Assembly: GCF_023091225.1 (NCBI RefSeq)
Contig: NZ_JAHWXM010000002.1
Span: 62,001-126,000 of the forward strand
Direction of reading: 5' to 3'
Source: Microbacterium galbinum
Lineage (GTDB): Bacteria; Actinomycetota; Actinomycetes; Actinomycetales; Microbacteriaceae
Length of the DNA: 64,000 bases
Shown: piece after piece, positions 36,155 to 45,605 of the stretch
Numbering within the stretch: position 1 is the first letter of the stretch
Layout of the letters: every line of letters begins with the position of its first letter
Notes under the pieces: generated by a model
Told to the model about the DNA's origin: nothing
Database searches by the model: none
Seen by the model: only the letters and a program-made list of their open reading frames with translations
Made by a program: the position numbers and the translations under genes

Positions 36155-36300
36155 GATGTGTGCGAGTTCCTCTCTCAGGGACTCCCATACGTTAGGCAGG
36201 TGCGGCCCCGGGCACGGAATCGACTGTCACACAGCGTCACCGGGCCCGACGGCCGCGCGTGTCGGGCCCGTACGGAGCGCGTCGTCTCCTTCGACGCCGG

Positions 36301-38049
36301 TCAGTCGAACTCCTCGATCCCCTGCAGGCGCACCTGCTCGAGGTCGAGGCGGGCGGCGATGCGCCGCACCACGATGTCATCGACGGTGCCGGAGCGGCGC
36401 AGGCCGATCAGCACCTCGCGCTTGCGGTCGAGGAGGGCGAGCTTGAGTCGGGTGTGCTCCTCGTGGCGCACGAGGGGCGAGCGCTGCAGCACGTCGACGT
36501 CGGTGGAGGTCGCGATCATCTGCAGGGTGGTGCCGTCGACGGCATCCGTCACTCCCCCGACGCCCAGTGCATCGTCGAGGGCATCGGATGCCGGGGCGCC
36601 GGGCACCGTCGTGTCGGGGGCGTCGAGCAGGGCGTCGAGTTCGCGCGCCTCGGCGTCGACGAGTGCCTGCTCGCGGGCGAGCGCCTTCGCGTTGGCGAGC
36701 TCGAGCATCTGGTATCCCTCGGAGCGCACGCGATCGCGCACCTCCTGACCGATGCCGTGCTCGGCGGCGAGGTCGTCGAGCGCCGAGAGCGCGGCCCCCG
36801 AGATCGCCCGTTCGGCGAGCTCGTACTCCTCCTGCTCGGCGTGGTCGACCGGCATCCGCGCCCAGCGCACGACCGCCGGCAGCAGCGGGCCCTGCACGAG
36901 CAGGCTGAGGAGGATGACGCCGGCGGTCACGAACACGACCTCGTCACGACCCGACGACCCCTCGGCGAGACTCGTCGGCACCGACAGCGCGATCGCCAGC
37001 GAGACCGCGCCGCGCATACCGGCGACGGTCGAGACCACGCGCGACCGGGCGCGCAGACCGCGCGGCGGTCGGGTGGCGGGCCGTTGGAAGAACCCGGTGA
37101 AGAACTGGAAGAGGTAGCGCACGACCACGAGCGTCGCCCAGACGGCGATCGAGGTGAGCACGAGCCAGCCGATCATCGCGGCCGAGATCTCGTGCACGAC
37201 GTACTGCACCTCGAGACCGATGAGGATGAACAGCGCGCCGTTGAGCAGGAACACCCCGAACGGCCAGACCGCGTCGGACTGGCGGCGGGAGGATGCCGTC
37301 GTGACGCGCGGCGAGACGTACGAGGCGATGAGCCCCGCCACGACCACGGCGAGCACGCCCGAGGCGTGGATCAGCTCGGCGACGAGGAACGCGGAGAACG
37401 GGATGAGCAGCATCGTGACGTTGATGACCGCCGTACGATTCGACTGGCGCAGCACCAGCACGCCGAGCATCGCGATCACGACACCTGCGGCGATGCCGCC
37501 CACGTACGACACGAGCACCGTCCAGGTGACCGACCACGGGGTGACCTGGCCGCCGACGGCGAGCGAGACGGCGATGGCGTAGAGCACCAGCGCGGTGCCG
37601 TCGTTGGTGAGGCTCTCGGCCTTCAGCTTCATGAACATGCGCCGCGGCAGCAGGCGGCCGAGGGCCGCGACCGCGGTGGCGTCCGGCGGGGCGACCGCGG
37701 CACCGAGGATGAGGGCGATCTCCCACGGCATCCCGAACAGCACGCCGACGCCGGCGACCGCGAAGGCCGAGGCGACGACCAGGAGCGTGCTCATCGGGAG
37801 GATGTACCGGAAGTCGCGGCGGATCGACCGCAGCGACGTCGTCAGGCTCTCCCAGAACAGCATCACCGGCAGGAACAGCAGCAGCACGGTCTCGGGCGGC
37901 AGCTGCACCTCGCGCAACGCCGGCACGAAGCCGAGCAGAAGCCCGAAGACGACGAGCACCAGCGGCAGCGCCAGCCGCACCCGCGGTGCGATCAGAGTGC
38001 CGACGAGAATCGTGAGTCCGAGCAGGACCGTGACCTCGAGTCCTTCCAT
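36301..38049 (-). CDS. Na+/H+ antiporter, CPA1 family
   Basis: Polytopic membrane protein (582 aa). About 12 helices occupy residues 1–410, with LFWESLTTSLRSIR, GAAVAPPDATAVAAL and the ion-site motif KAESLTNDGTALVLY. RGAVSLAIALSVP matches the conserved late helix. A ~170-residue hydrophilic helical C-terminal domain follows (QEEYELAERAISG to RLQGIEEFD), as in YjcE/NhaP-type proteins with regulatory tails. GGGAGG precedes the ATG at 38047–38049. The 167-bp gap to the ABC-F gene holds no gene that I can see. Confidence 0.9.
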   Translation of the reverse strand: MEGLEVTVLLGLTILVGTLIAPRVRLALPLVLVVFGLLLGFVPALREVQLPPETVLLLFLPVMLFWESLTTSLRSIRRDFRYILPMSTLLVVASAFAVAGVGVLFGMPWEIALILGAAVAPPDATAVAALGRLLPRRMFMKLKAESLTNDGTALVLYAIAVSLAVGGQVTPWSVTWTVLVSYVGGIAAGVVIAMLGVLVLRQSNRTAVINVTMLLIPFSAFLVAELIHASGVLAVVVAGLIASYVSPRVTTASSRRQSDAVWPFGVFLLNGALFILIGLEVQYVVHEISAAMIGWLVLTSIAVWATLVVVRYLFQFFTGFFQRPATRPPRGLRARSRVVSTVAGMRGAVSLAIALSVPTSLAEGSSGRDEVVFVTAGVILLSLLVQGPLLPAVVRWARMPVDHAEQEEYELAERAISGAALSALDDLAAEHGIGQEVRDRVRSEGYQMLELANAKALAREQALVDAEARELDALLDAPDTTVPGAPASDALDDALGVGGVTDAVDGTTLQMIATSTDVDVLQRSPLVRHEEHTRLKLALLDRKREVLIGLRRSGTVDDIVVRRIAARLDLEQVRLQGIEEFD

Positions 38050-38216
38050 GTGTACCTCCCGGTGCCGCAGAATCGTGCTGTGCGACACCGGCCGGCGTCA
38101 GACCCCGCCCAGAGCACAGCGCGTCGCAAGGCAAAGGTATTCCCGCAGCACAGAGATCGCCAGGTACTGACTGTCCCTGGTTCGCACGCCCGGTTCCGAT
38201 GCGGGTCGGGCGGGCG

Positions 38217-40040
38217 TCAGCCGATCTGCTCGGTGAGCTCGAACCAGCGCAGCTCGAGCTCTTCGATCTCGGCCTCCTGCGCGCTGATCTTCGACATCTT
38301 CTCGCCGAGACCCGCGTAGTCGGCCTGGTCGTGCTCCGCGAGTGCGTGCTTGGCGGCATCCACCTGCTGGGTCAGCTTCTGGATGCGGCGCTCGAGGGAG
38401 GAGACCTCCTTCTGCGCCGTGCGCAGGGCGGCACCGTCGAGAGCGGATGCCGTCGACGCGGCCGTGCTCGTCGCGGCCTTCACCGCCTGCCCCTTCTCGG
38501 CGTTCGAGGTCTGGAGGTGGCGCAGACGCAGGTACTCGTCGACGCCGCCGGGCAAATGACGCAGGTGCCCGTCGAGGATCGCGAACTGCTGGTCGGTGAC
38601 GCGCTCGAGGAAGTAGCGGTCGTGGCTGACCACGAGGAGGGTGCCCGACCAGGAATCGAGGAGGTCTTCGATCGCGGCGAGCATGTCGGTGTCGAGGTCG
38701 TTGGTGGGCTCGTCGAGGATCAGCACGTTGGGCTGGTCGAGGAGCACGAGCAGGAGCTGCAGGCGGCGCTGCTGGCCACCCGAGAGGTCCTTGACCGGCG
38801 TCGAGAGCTGGGCGGACGAGAAGCCGAGGCGCTCGAGGAGCTGTCCGGGCGTGAGGTCCTGCGCCTTCGAGCCGGCACCCAGCGTGTACGAGGTGCGCAG
38901 GCCCGAGATGATCACGCGCACCGGGTCGTTCCAGTACTGGTCGAGCTCGTCGAGGCGCTGCGTCAGCGTCTGCACCTTCACGGTCGTGCCGCGCTTGACG
39001 CGGCCGACCGTCGGCTCGACGGTTCCCGAGATGAGGCCCAGCAGCGTGGACTTGCCCGCGCCGTTCACGCCCAGGATGCCGGTGCGCTCGCCCGGAGCGA
39101 TGCGCCATTCGACATCGCGCAGCACCGTCTTCTCGCCGCCGTCGACGGTCGGGTACGTCACGCCCACGTCGAGGAGGTCGACGACGTCCTTGCCGAGCCG
39201 CGACACGGCGAGCGACTGCAGCGACACCTTGTCGCGGATCTCCGGCACGTCGGCGATGAGCTCGTTGGCCGCGTCGATGCGGAACTTGGGCTTGCTCGTG
39301 CGCGCGGGGGCGCCGCGGCGGAGCCACGCGAGCTCCTTGCGGGCGAGGTTCTGGCGCTTCGCCTCGGTGGCGGCGGCCATGCGGTCGCGCTCGACGCGCT
39401 GCAGGATGTACGCCGCGTACCCGCCCTCGAAAGGCTCGACGATGCGGTCATGCACCTCCCAGGTCTCGGTGCAGATCTCATCGAGGAACCACCGGTCGTG
39501 GGTCACGACCATCAGGGCGCCCGAGTTGGTGGCCCAGCGCTTCTTGAGGTGCCCGGCGAGCCACGTGATCGCCTCGACGTCGAGGTGGTTGGTCGGCTCG
39601 TCGAGGGCGATGACGTCCCAGTCGCCGGCGAGGAGGCGGGCGAGCGAGACGCGGCGGCGCTGACCACCGCTGAGGGAGCCGATCTCGGCATCCCACGGGA
39701 GGTCGGTCAGCAGCCCCTCGATCACGTCGCGGGTGCGAGCGTCGCCCGCCCACTCGTACTCGGGGGTGTCGCCCACCACGGCCTGACTGATCGTGAGGTC
39801 GTCGGGGAGCGTGTCCGCCTGATCGAGCACGCCGATCGTCGTTCCGCCGCGCACCGTGACGCGACCCGAGTTCGGTTCCTTGATGCCCGCGAGCATGCCG
39901 AGCAGGCTCGACTTGCCGTCGCCGTTGCGGCCAACGATGCCGATGCGATCCCCCTCCTCGATGCCGAGCGTCACGGAGTCGAAGACGACCCTCGTCGGAT
40001 ATTCGAGGTGCAGGGCCTCGGCCCCCAGAAGATGTGCCAT
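38217..40040 (-). CDS. ABC-F family ATP-binding protein (Uup/EttA type)
   Basis: Soluble tandem-ABC protein (607 aa) acting on ribosomes rather than membranes. Domain 1 has Walker A GRNGDGKSS and LSGGQRRRVSLARLL. Domain 2 has GVNGAGKST and LSGGQQRRLQLLLVL. The linker between them contains WLRRGAPARTSKPKFR. A C-terminal coiled coil (KEVSSLERRIQKLTQQVDAA) resembles Uup. TACCCT ends 10 nt before the ATG, so the leader may be only a few nucleotides. One base separates it from the hydrolase gene upstream. Confidence 0.92.
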   Translation of the reverse strand: MAHLLGAEALHLEYPTRVVFDSVTLGIEEGDRIGIVGRNGDGKSSLLGMLAGIKEPNSGRVTVRGGTTIGVLDQADTLPDDLTISQAVVGDTPEYEWAGDARTRDVIEGLLTDLPWDAEIGSLSGGQRRRVSLARLLAGDWDVIALDEPTNHLDVEAITWLAGHLKKRWATNSGALMVVTHDRWFLDEICTETWEVHDRIVEPFEGGYAAYILQRVERDRMAAATEAKRQNLARKELAWLRRGAPARTSKPKFRIDAANELIADVPEIRDKVSLQSLAVSRLGKDVVDLLDVGVTYPTVDGGEKTVLRDVEWRIAPGERTGILGVNGAGKSTLLGLISGTVEPTVGRVKRGTTVKVQTLTQRLDELDQYWNDPVRVIISGLRTSYTLGAGSKAQDLTPGQLLERLGFSSAQLSTPVKDLSGGQQRRLQLLLVLLDQPNVLILDEPTNDLDTDMLAAIEDLLDSWSGTLLVVSHDRYFLERVTDQQFAILDGHLRHLPGGVDEYLRLRHLQTSNAEKGQAVKAATSTAASTASALDGAALRTAQKEVSSLERRIQKLTQQVDAAKHALAEHDQADYAGLGEKMSKISAQEAEIEELELRWFELTEQIG

Positions 40041-40041
40041 G

Positions 40042-40809
40042 TCACTGTCCAGGGTAACCGGGTGCGCGGGGCTGGAAGACCTCGGGGAGCGCGGAGACGA
40101 ACTCGTCGAGGTGGCCGTACCAGGGCGTGTGGGCGGCACCGCGGATCCGGCGGACATCGATGCCGGCCTCTTCCCATCGGCTCGCGGCATCATCGGAGAC
40201 GAAGCGGCTGGGGTCGGCGACGACGGCGATCGATCCGGGTGGCGGCTGCTCGTCGACGTTCGCGCCGCACGAGATCGACGCCGACGTCGCGGGGTCGAAG
40301 AGCTGGGCGGCGCGTGCTTCCCGCTGCGCAGCGGCGACCGAGTACCCGGGGCGCTCACGTAGCGCCTCGACGGTGCGCGACGCGGCGTCCGCAGCGTACT
40401 GCGCCGTGAGGGCCGCGTGGTCGGCGCCCCCGGCGAAGCCGAGAGCGGCGTCGACGAACACGGCGAGACCGGACTCGAGCGCAGGAGCCGCAGCGGCGAG
40501 TACGGTGCCACCGTACGAGTGTCCGAGCGCCACGGCGGGTGGACGACGCAGGTGCGTCTGCACGGTGCGCACGACGGATGCCGCGGCGCGCGCGACCGTG
40601 AGACCCGGGTCGCGCGGCGAGCGGCCGTGGCCCGGGAGGTCGATCGCGACGACGCGCCAGCCGTTCGCGGCGAGGAGCGGAACGAGATCGTGCCAGCTCT
40701 CGGTCGATCCCATGAGTCCGTGCAGCAGGACGATGCTCCCGACATCGTGCTCGCGTGTGCTGTCAGCGGCCTGGTGCGTCGGCAGCGTGATCTCGGCGTG
40801 CAGAAGCAT
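40042..40809 (-). CDS. Alpha/beta hydrolase
   Basis: Serine hydrolase-fold protein (255 aa). LLHGLMGSTESWHDLVPLL forms the oxyanion-hole region, the nucleophile elbow is GHSYGGT, and the likely catalytic histidine is in GAAHTPWYGHLDEF. A lid insertion lies between about residues 130 and 190. The ATG at 40807–40809 is favoured; a TTG four codons upstream is in frame. The reaction is unknown. It lies between the ABC-F gene and the esterase on the same strand. Confidence 0.85.
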   Translation of the reverse strand: MLLHAEITLPTHQAADSTREHDVGSIVLLHGLMGSTESWHDLVPLLAANGWRVVAIDLPGHGRSPRDPGLTVARAAASVVRTVQTHLRRPPAVALGHSYGGTVLAAAAPALESGLAVFVDAALGFAGGADHAALTAQYAADAASRTVEALRERPGYSVAAAQREARAAQLFDPATSASISCGANVDEQPPPGSIAVVADPSRFVSDDAASRWEEAGIDVRRIRGAAHTPWYGHLDEFVSALPEVFQPRAPGYPGQ

Positions 40810-40821
40810 CCGTCGAGTCAA

Positions 40822-42522
40822 TCACGGTGTCGGGTCGATCCCGCTGCGTCGCCGGCGGGCGAGCAGCGCGGCCCCTCCCCCGAGGAGCACTGCGGCGCTC
40901 GCGGCGAGGGCGATCGGGGCGATGGTCCCGGCGTCCGCTCCCGTGTCGGCCAGGCGGTCGCCCGGAGCGGTCGCCCCGCCGGACGGGGCCGCGACGATCT
41001 CGACCGGCACCCAACCGATGAGGGCGCCGTCGGTGGCGTAGACGGCGACGCGGTGCGCCCCGAGCGCGGCATCCGTCGGAACGATCGCCTGCACGATGCC
41101 GGCAGACGAGGCCGCGAGCGTGCCGAGGTGGGTGGGGTCGGAGAAGAGGTAGACGTCGACGGTTGCGCCGGCGAGGTCGGTCCCGAGCGAGAGATCGAAG
41201 GGCGCCCCCTGCGCGACGGTGGCCGGTGCGGTGACGGGGCCGCGGTTGTCGTCGGTGAGGTCGTCGGCCGACGGGGAGGCGGGCACCTCCGGGGCGACCG
41301 TCACGGTGAGCGTGGCGGGCTCGGTCGCGGACTCGCCCACGGCGTTGGTGAAGACCGCGCGATAGCGGGTGCCGGAGGCGGATGCCGGGACGGCGTCGAT
41401 CGAGAGGGTGGGGGCGGCGGCATCCGGGATCGTCACCCAGTCACCGGCATCCGGCAGCTGCGTCTGCCAGATCACCGTGGGTTCGGGGGTTCCCGTCGCT
41501 GTGGCGGTGAAGGTCGCGGTCGCGCCCTCGGGGATCTCGGCATCCGACGGCTGCGTGACGATCTGCGGGGCGACGTCCTGCTGCTCCGGCAGGGAGGTTC
41601 CCGGAATGTCGGTGCCAGGCGCTGCGTAGATGAACCGCAGGCCGCGGCTGAACGCCGCTCCGATCACCGAGAGGTGGGTCTCGTCGTCGAAGATCGTGGC
41701 GCCCAGTTCGAGTCCGTCGTAAGCGCGGGCGGCGAGCGTGTGGGCGAAGCTCGTCATGTCGCTGGTCATCGGGAACCCGGAGGTCGTCTCCTCGAGCTCT
41801 CCGACCGAGAGGAAGACGCGCGCGTCGAGCGCGTCGTGCGTCTCGGCGTAGTCGGCCTCCATGTCGAGGATCGTGCGGTCGTCCCACCAGATCGAGGGGC
41901 TCGCGATGACGAACCGGTGGAAGAGTCCGTCGTTGTGGAGCAGCGCATAGGTGGCGAAGAGACCGCCGAAGGAATGGCCCATGAGTGCGCGGTCAGCGGG
42001 GTCGGCGCGGAACTCGCTCTCGATCTGCGGGACGAGTTCGGATCTCAGGAAGTCGAGGAACTCGGGAGCACCGCCGGTCGGCACGTCGGCCGTGATCTCG
42101 GTCGGGGTGAGATCGAGGGTGCGGCGCACTCCGGAGGCCGCGAAGCCCTGGCCGGGGTCGTCGTACCCGATGCCGACGACCATCGTGCCCGGCGCGTTCA
42201 ATCGGGCGGTCTCGACCGCCATCCCGAACTCGGCGTTCGCATCGGTGACGTAAAGGACGCGGTGCGGATCGCCGTTCTCGTCGTAGTTCGCCGGGAGGGC
42301 GACCGAGATCTTGTAGTCGCGGCCGGCGGCGGAGGTGGTCGTCCACGTCTGGACGTCGCGGATGAAGTCGTCGGGGCTTTCGGCCGAGGCTGCGGCGGTG
42401 TAGGTGATGGGTGGGGAGGACGACGCGGGCGTGTCGGTCGCGGCGGCGAGCGCCAGGGTCGCGCCCGCCGTGAGTGCGATCGCGGTCGGGATGCCGAGCA
42501 GTCGGCGGAGGTCGAATCTCAT
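40822..42522 (-). CDS. Secreted esterase-like alpha/beta hydrolase with Ig-like domain and LAxTG-type anchor
   Basis: Surface protein (566 aa). A signal peptide (about 1–30, RRLLGIPTAIALTAGATLALA) is followed by a putative esterase domain of the IroE/Fes type with nucleophile GHSFGG, SPSIWWDD and a late DDETHLS histidine. Residues ~300–395 look like an immunoglobulin-like domain (PSDAEIPEGATATFTATATG). The C-terminus has LADTG, a hydrophobic helix and RRRR, matching an LAxTG sorting signal of class E sortases. No sortase gene is in the window. Substrate unknown. Confidence 0.85.
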   Translation of the reverse strand: MRFDLRRLLGIPTAIALTAGATLALAAATDTPASSSPPITYTAAASAESPDDFIRDVQTWTTTSAAGRDYKISVALPANYDENGDPHRVLYVTDANAEFGMAVETARLNAPGTMVVGIGYDDPGQGFAASGVRRTLDLTPTEITADVPTGGAPEFLDFLRSELVPQIESEFRADPADRALMGHSFGGLFATYALLHNDGLFHRFVIASPSIWWDDRTILDMEADYAETHDALDARVFLSVGELEETTSGFPMTSDMTSFAHTLAARAYDGLELGATIFDDETHLSVIGAAFSRGLRFIYAAPGTDIPGTSLPEQQDVAPQIVTQPSDAEIPEGATATFTATATGTPEPTVIWQTQLPDAGDWVTIPDAAAPTLSIDAVPASASGTRYRAVFTNAVGESATEPATLTVTVAPEVPASPSADDLTDDNRGPVTAPATVAQGAPFDLSLGTDLAGATVDVYLFSDPTHLGTLAASSAGIVQAIVPTDAALGAHRVAVYATDGALIGWVPVEIVAAPSGGATAPGDRLADTGADAGTIAPIALAASAAVLLGGGAALLARRRRSGIDPTP

Positions 42523-42722
42523 GTCGTTTTCCCCTTCATCGGATGCCGCCGGATACCGCTGGATACCGCCGGTGGGAAGCCACGGTAGAGGTGGCTGCAC
42601 TCGTCGGACATGTGAGGTCGGCCCAGAGCTGCGGTGCGGCGCTGTGGGGAACCTCCGGTCCGATTGGCGAAGATTCTTCGTCTATATGTTCGAATGTCGG
42701 TGGTCTGTGGTGGGCTGTTCGC

Positions 42723-44132
42723 ATGACGGAACTGCTCGACGCAACGAACTCCCAGACGGCGATGATCGCCGATCTGGTGGGCTCGGTGCGGGCGGTCGAG
42801 GAGACGATCGCTCGGCTGTCAGCCGTGCGCGACGGGATGCTCGCCGTCGCCGCTCGCGTCGCGGTCGACATCGCACGGCAGGCGGCGCATCCCGATCACG
42901 GCGACATGGCCCTGCGGGCGGTGGCGGCGGAGATCGGGGCGGCAGTGCGGGCGAGCGACCGTACGATCGAGCGGCGGATGGACGAGGCATCGTGGGCGGT
43001 CGAGCGATTCGCCGAGGTGTGGGCGGCGCAGGGCGCGGGGCGGATCAGCGCCGCCCACGCCCGGGTCATCGTCGACGCGGGCGCACATCTGGACGACCCG
43101 GCCGATCGAGCGCGGTATGCGGCGCGAGCGGTGGAGGCGGCGGTGGTCGAGTCGCCGAACAGGCTGCGGCGGGTGGCGCGGCGGATCGCGGAGCAGTACC
43201 AGACCCGCACCGTCACCGAGCGTCACCGCGACGCGCGGGAGTTGCGGCGGGTGTGGGTGAAGGACCTCGACGACGGGATGGCCGAACTCGGGATGCTCGG
43301 GCCCGCCGTCCTCGTCCACGGAATCCACGACCGGCTGACGCGCATGGCGCGGACGATCACCGTGGAGAACGGGCGGGCACGGAAGGCGGCGAAGGGGACC
43401 GACACGGACCTCGGCTCCCCCACCGACACGGACCGCGACTCCGACACCCGCACGACCGATCAGCTGCGCGCCGACCTGCTCGCCGACATCGCACTCACCG
43501 GCGCTCCGACCGGGCACGACACGGAGGCGGGACTGCTCGGCGAGATCCGCGCGCGGGTCGAGGTCACCGTCCCCGTCTTCACCCTCATGGACGACGACAC
43601 CGGCGGCCACAACGGCGGTAGCGCCTCCGGCGCACCCCCGGCAGAGCTCGACGGCCGCTCCCCCATCGACACCCGCACCGCACGCCTCCTCGCAGGCGAC
43701 GCGACCGGATGGGAACGGGTGCTCACACACCCGATCACCGGCGCACTCCTCGCCGTCGACCGCTACCGCCCGTCGGATCAGCTCACCCGACACCTCCGGG
43801 CTCGCGATCAACGCTGCCGCTTCCCCGGCTGCAACATCGCCGCACGACGATGCGACATCGACCACACCCACGCCGCGTCCGACGGCGGTGAGACCTGCGC
43901 CACCAACCTCGCGCACCTCTGCCGACGACACCACACGCTCAAACACCACTCGCTCTGGCGCGTCCAACACCGACGCCCCAGGGAGGACGACGTCGGGCTC
44001 CATCTCGAAGGCGGACGAGCAGATCAGACCATCAGAACCACCGGCGATCTCGTCTGGACCAGCCCGACCGGAACGACCTACATCGACCGCCCGCCCGAGC
44101 AGAACACGGTCAGGTTCACCGACAGCCGGTGA
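42723..44132 (+). CDS. DUF222 / HNH endonuclease-domain protein
   Basis: Protein of 469 aa of the 13E12-repeat type, widespread in multiple copies in Actinobacteria. The N-terminal DUF222 helical domain spans about 15–330, interrupted by a charged linker (TDTDLGSPTDTDRDSDTRT). The C-terminal HNH motif includes RCRFPGCNIAARRCDIDHTHAASDGGET and LCRRHHTLKHH. Such proteins may be mobile or repeat-associated; activity here is unproven. An AT-rich stretch at 42675–42690 (CTATATG) is a promoter candidate. Confidence 0.88.
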   Translation: MTELLDATNSQTAMIADLVGSVRAVEETIARLSAVRDGMLAVAARVAVDIARQAAHPDHGDMALRAVAAEIGAAVRASDRTIERRMDEASWAVERFAEVWAAQGAGRISAAHARVIVDAGAHLDDPADRARYAARAVEAAVVESPNRLRRVARRIAEQYQTRTVTERHRDARELRRVWVKDLDDGMAELGMLGPAVLVHGIHDRLTRMARTITVENGRARKAAKGTDTDLGSPTDTDRDSDTRTTDQLRADLLADIALTGAPTGHDTEAGLLGEIRARVEVTVPVFTLMDDDTGGHNGGSASGAPPAELDGRSPIDTRTARLLAGDATGWERVLTHPITGALLAVDRYRPSDQLTRHLRARDQRCRFPGCNIAARRCDIDHTHAASDGGETCATNLAHLCRRHHTLKHHSLWRVQHRRPREDDVGLHLEGGRADQTIRTTGDLVWTSPTGTTYIDRPPEQNTVRFTDSR

Positions 44133-44265
44133 ATCGCCCTCCGGCGCGATGCCGTCAGATGCGCTGCCCTCCGGCGCGATGCCGTCAGCCACGACGCCGT
44201 CAGGCCCGATCCCGTCAGGCGCGACGCCATCAGGCACGACGCCGTCAGGCGCGACGCCATCAGGC
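44131..44265. repeat. Nine tandem 15-bp repeats between convergent genes
   Basis: Strict 15-bp periodicity with consensus GCGACGCCGTCAGGC. Units at 44191, 44221, 44236 and 44251 are nearly identical; the outer ones have diverged. The array begins at the HNH stop codon and runs into the last codons of the GH5-like gene. A GC-rich minisatellite in which length variation between strains is likely. Confidence 0.9.
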
Positions 44266-45555
44266 GCGCTGCGCGACCTCGACGACGGTGTCGATTCCGC
44301 GGGCGGCGAGGGCGGCGGCATCCTGAGCGGTACGCGAGGTGACAACGGTCACGGGCTCGCCCTGCTCCCGCAGCTCGTGCCAGCGCTCGAACACCCGCCC
44401 GCCGGGGGCGAGGTCGGTGCGCGAGAGCGGAAGGTCATCGGCATCCACGTCGATCACGACGCCCACGGTGCGCGGCATGACCGGAGAGTCACCGGCACCC
44501 GCAGCATCCGCCCGCGCCTGAGCGACCAGCTCCGCGAACCGCCGACCCAGCGGCTTGACGACGTTCTCGGTGTCGAGCAGTCCGAGCGAGTACTCGAGAT
44601 CCTTGTAGTCCCCGAGCGAGCGCGACACGTCATGCGAGCACCACCACGTGATGCCGTAGAGGCCCTCGGTGGTCAGCGCCGCCTCGACCGTGCGCGAGGC
44701 GAACTCGGGCATCTCGTCGTCGGCGAGATTCATCGACGGTGCACCCACCTCCTGCAGCCACACCTTGCGCTGCGGATCGGTCGCGAACGCCTTCGAGAGC
44801 TCGATCATCCACTCGGCGTGGCGAACCGACGGCGACGAGAGGCCGCCGTAGCGCGCCGCGGTGCCGTTGAAGATCCACGAATGCACCGTCGTGACATCAC
44901 CGAGACGGGACGCGTGCTCGGGCAGGAACGGATGCCCGTCGCGGTACCAGAGGTGGTCGTTCTCGCTGTGCGCGATGAGGTGGCGCGGATCACGATCGCG
45001 CGGCGCCCCCAGCAGGCTCTCGAGCCAGTGCGTGATCTGCGCGCTCTCGGCGGGCATCGCGGCGGGGTTGGGCAGCTGGAACTGATTGAGCTCGTTGCCG
45101 AGCGTCAGACCGATGAGGTTCGGCTTGTCGCGCACTGCATCGTAGACCGCGGCGACGAGCGCCGCCTGCGCCTGGATCGCCTTCTCGTCGGTGAACATGT
45201 TGCCGTCGTGCCAGTTGACCAGCCACGCCGGCACGAAGTCGAAGCCCGACATGTGGCCCTGGATGACGTCGACAGCGATGTCGAGCTCGAACTCGGCCGC
45301 GATGTCGGCCACGAGAGCGATGTCGTCGAGCGCCTTGCGGCGGATGAGCGTCCGGTTCGGCTGCAGCACGGGCCACAGCGGGAACACCCGCACATGATCG
45401 AGCCCCAGCCCGGCGAGCGCCTCGAAGTCCGCGCGCACGACATCGGCGTCGATCCCCATCCACTGGAACATCCAGTCCTGGGAGGGCGTGTAGTTCGCCC
45501 CGAAACGCGGTGCATCGAAACGCGGAGCATCGGAGCGCGGAGTGTTGTCAGTCAC
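44260..45555 (-). CDS. GH5-like glycoside hydrolase
   Basis: Retaining (beta/alpha)8-barrel hydrolase (431 aa). Clan GH-A features include FGANYTPSQDWMF at the start, DHVRVFPLWPVLQPNR, the acid/base Glu155 in TLGNELNQF and the nucleophile Glu269 in WLQEVGAPS. There is no signal peptide, so it acts on imported oligosaccharides. The pattern recalls GH5 subfamily 18 beta-mannosidases acting on Man-beta-GlcNAc, but this is recollection only. The start is uncertain: GTG at 45555 with AAGGACC upstream, or ATG at 45609 overlapping the lacI stop. Confidence 0.8.
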   Translation of the reverse strand: MTDNTPRSDAPRFDAPRFGANYTPSQDWMFQWMGIDADVVRADFEALAGLGLDHVRVFPLWPVLQPNRTLIRRKALDDIALVADIAAEFELDIAVDVIQGHMSGFDFVPAWLVNWHDGNMFTDEKAIQAQAALVAAVYDAVRDKPNLIGLTLGNELNQFQLPNPAAMPAESAQITHWLESLLGAPRDRDPRHLIAHSENDHLWYRDGHPFLPEHASRLGDVTTVHSWIFNGTAARYGGLSSPSVRHAEWMIELSKAFATDPQRKVWLQEVGAPSMNLADDEMPEFASRTVEAALTTEGLYGITWWCSHDVSRSLGDYKDLEYSLGLLDTENVVKPLGRRFAELVAQARADAAGAGDSPVMPRTVGVVIDVDADDLPLSRTDLAPGGRVFERWHELREQGEPVTVVTSRTAQDAAALAARGIDTVVEVAQRA

Positions 45556-45605
45556 TGATCTGTGGTCCTTCTCGATCGTGGGCAGGAAGTCTCGGGGATC
45601 GGGGA

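Noticed and set aside
36155..36300. Possible SAM or S-box riboswitch upstream of metQ
   Set aside because: I looked for the conserved kink-turn and paired elements and saw none; only a normal Shine–Dalgarno leader.
38050..38216. tRNA-like or small gene between the antiporter and ABC-F genes
   Set aside because: A TGGTTCGCA string resembles a T-loop, but no acceptor or anticodon stems can be formed around it.
38342..38599. Short frames inside the ABC-F, kinase and GH genes on either strand
   Set aside because: They are shadow frames dominated by Arg/Ser/Pro or Arg/Gly, without start signals or family motifs.
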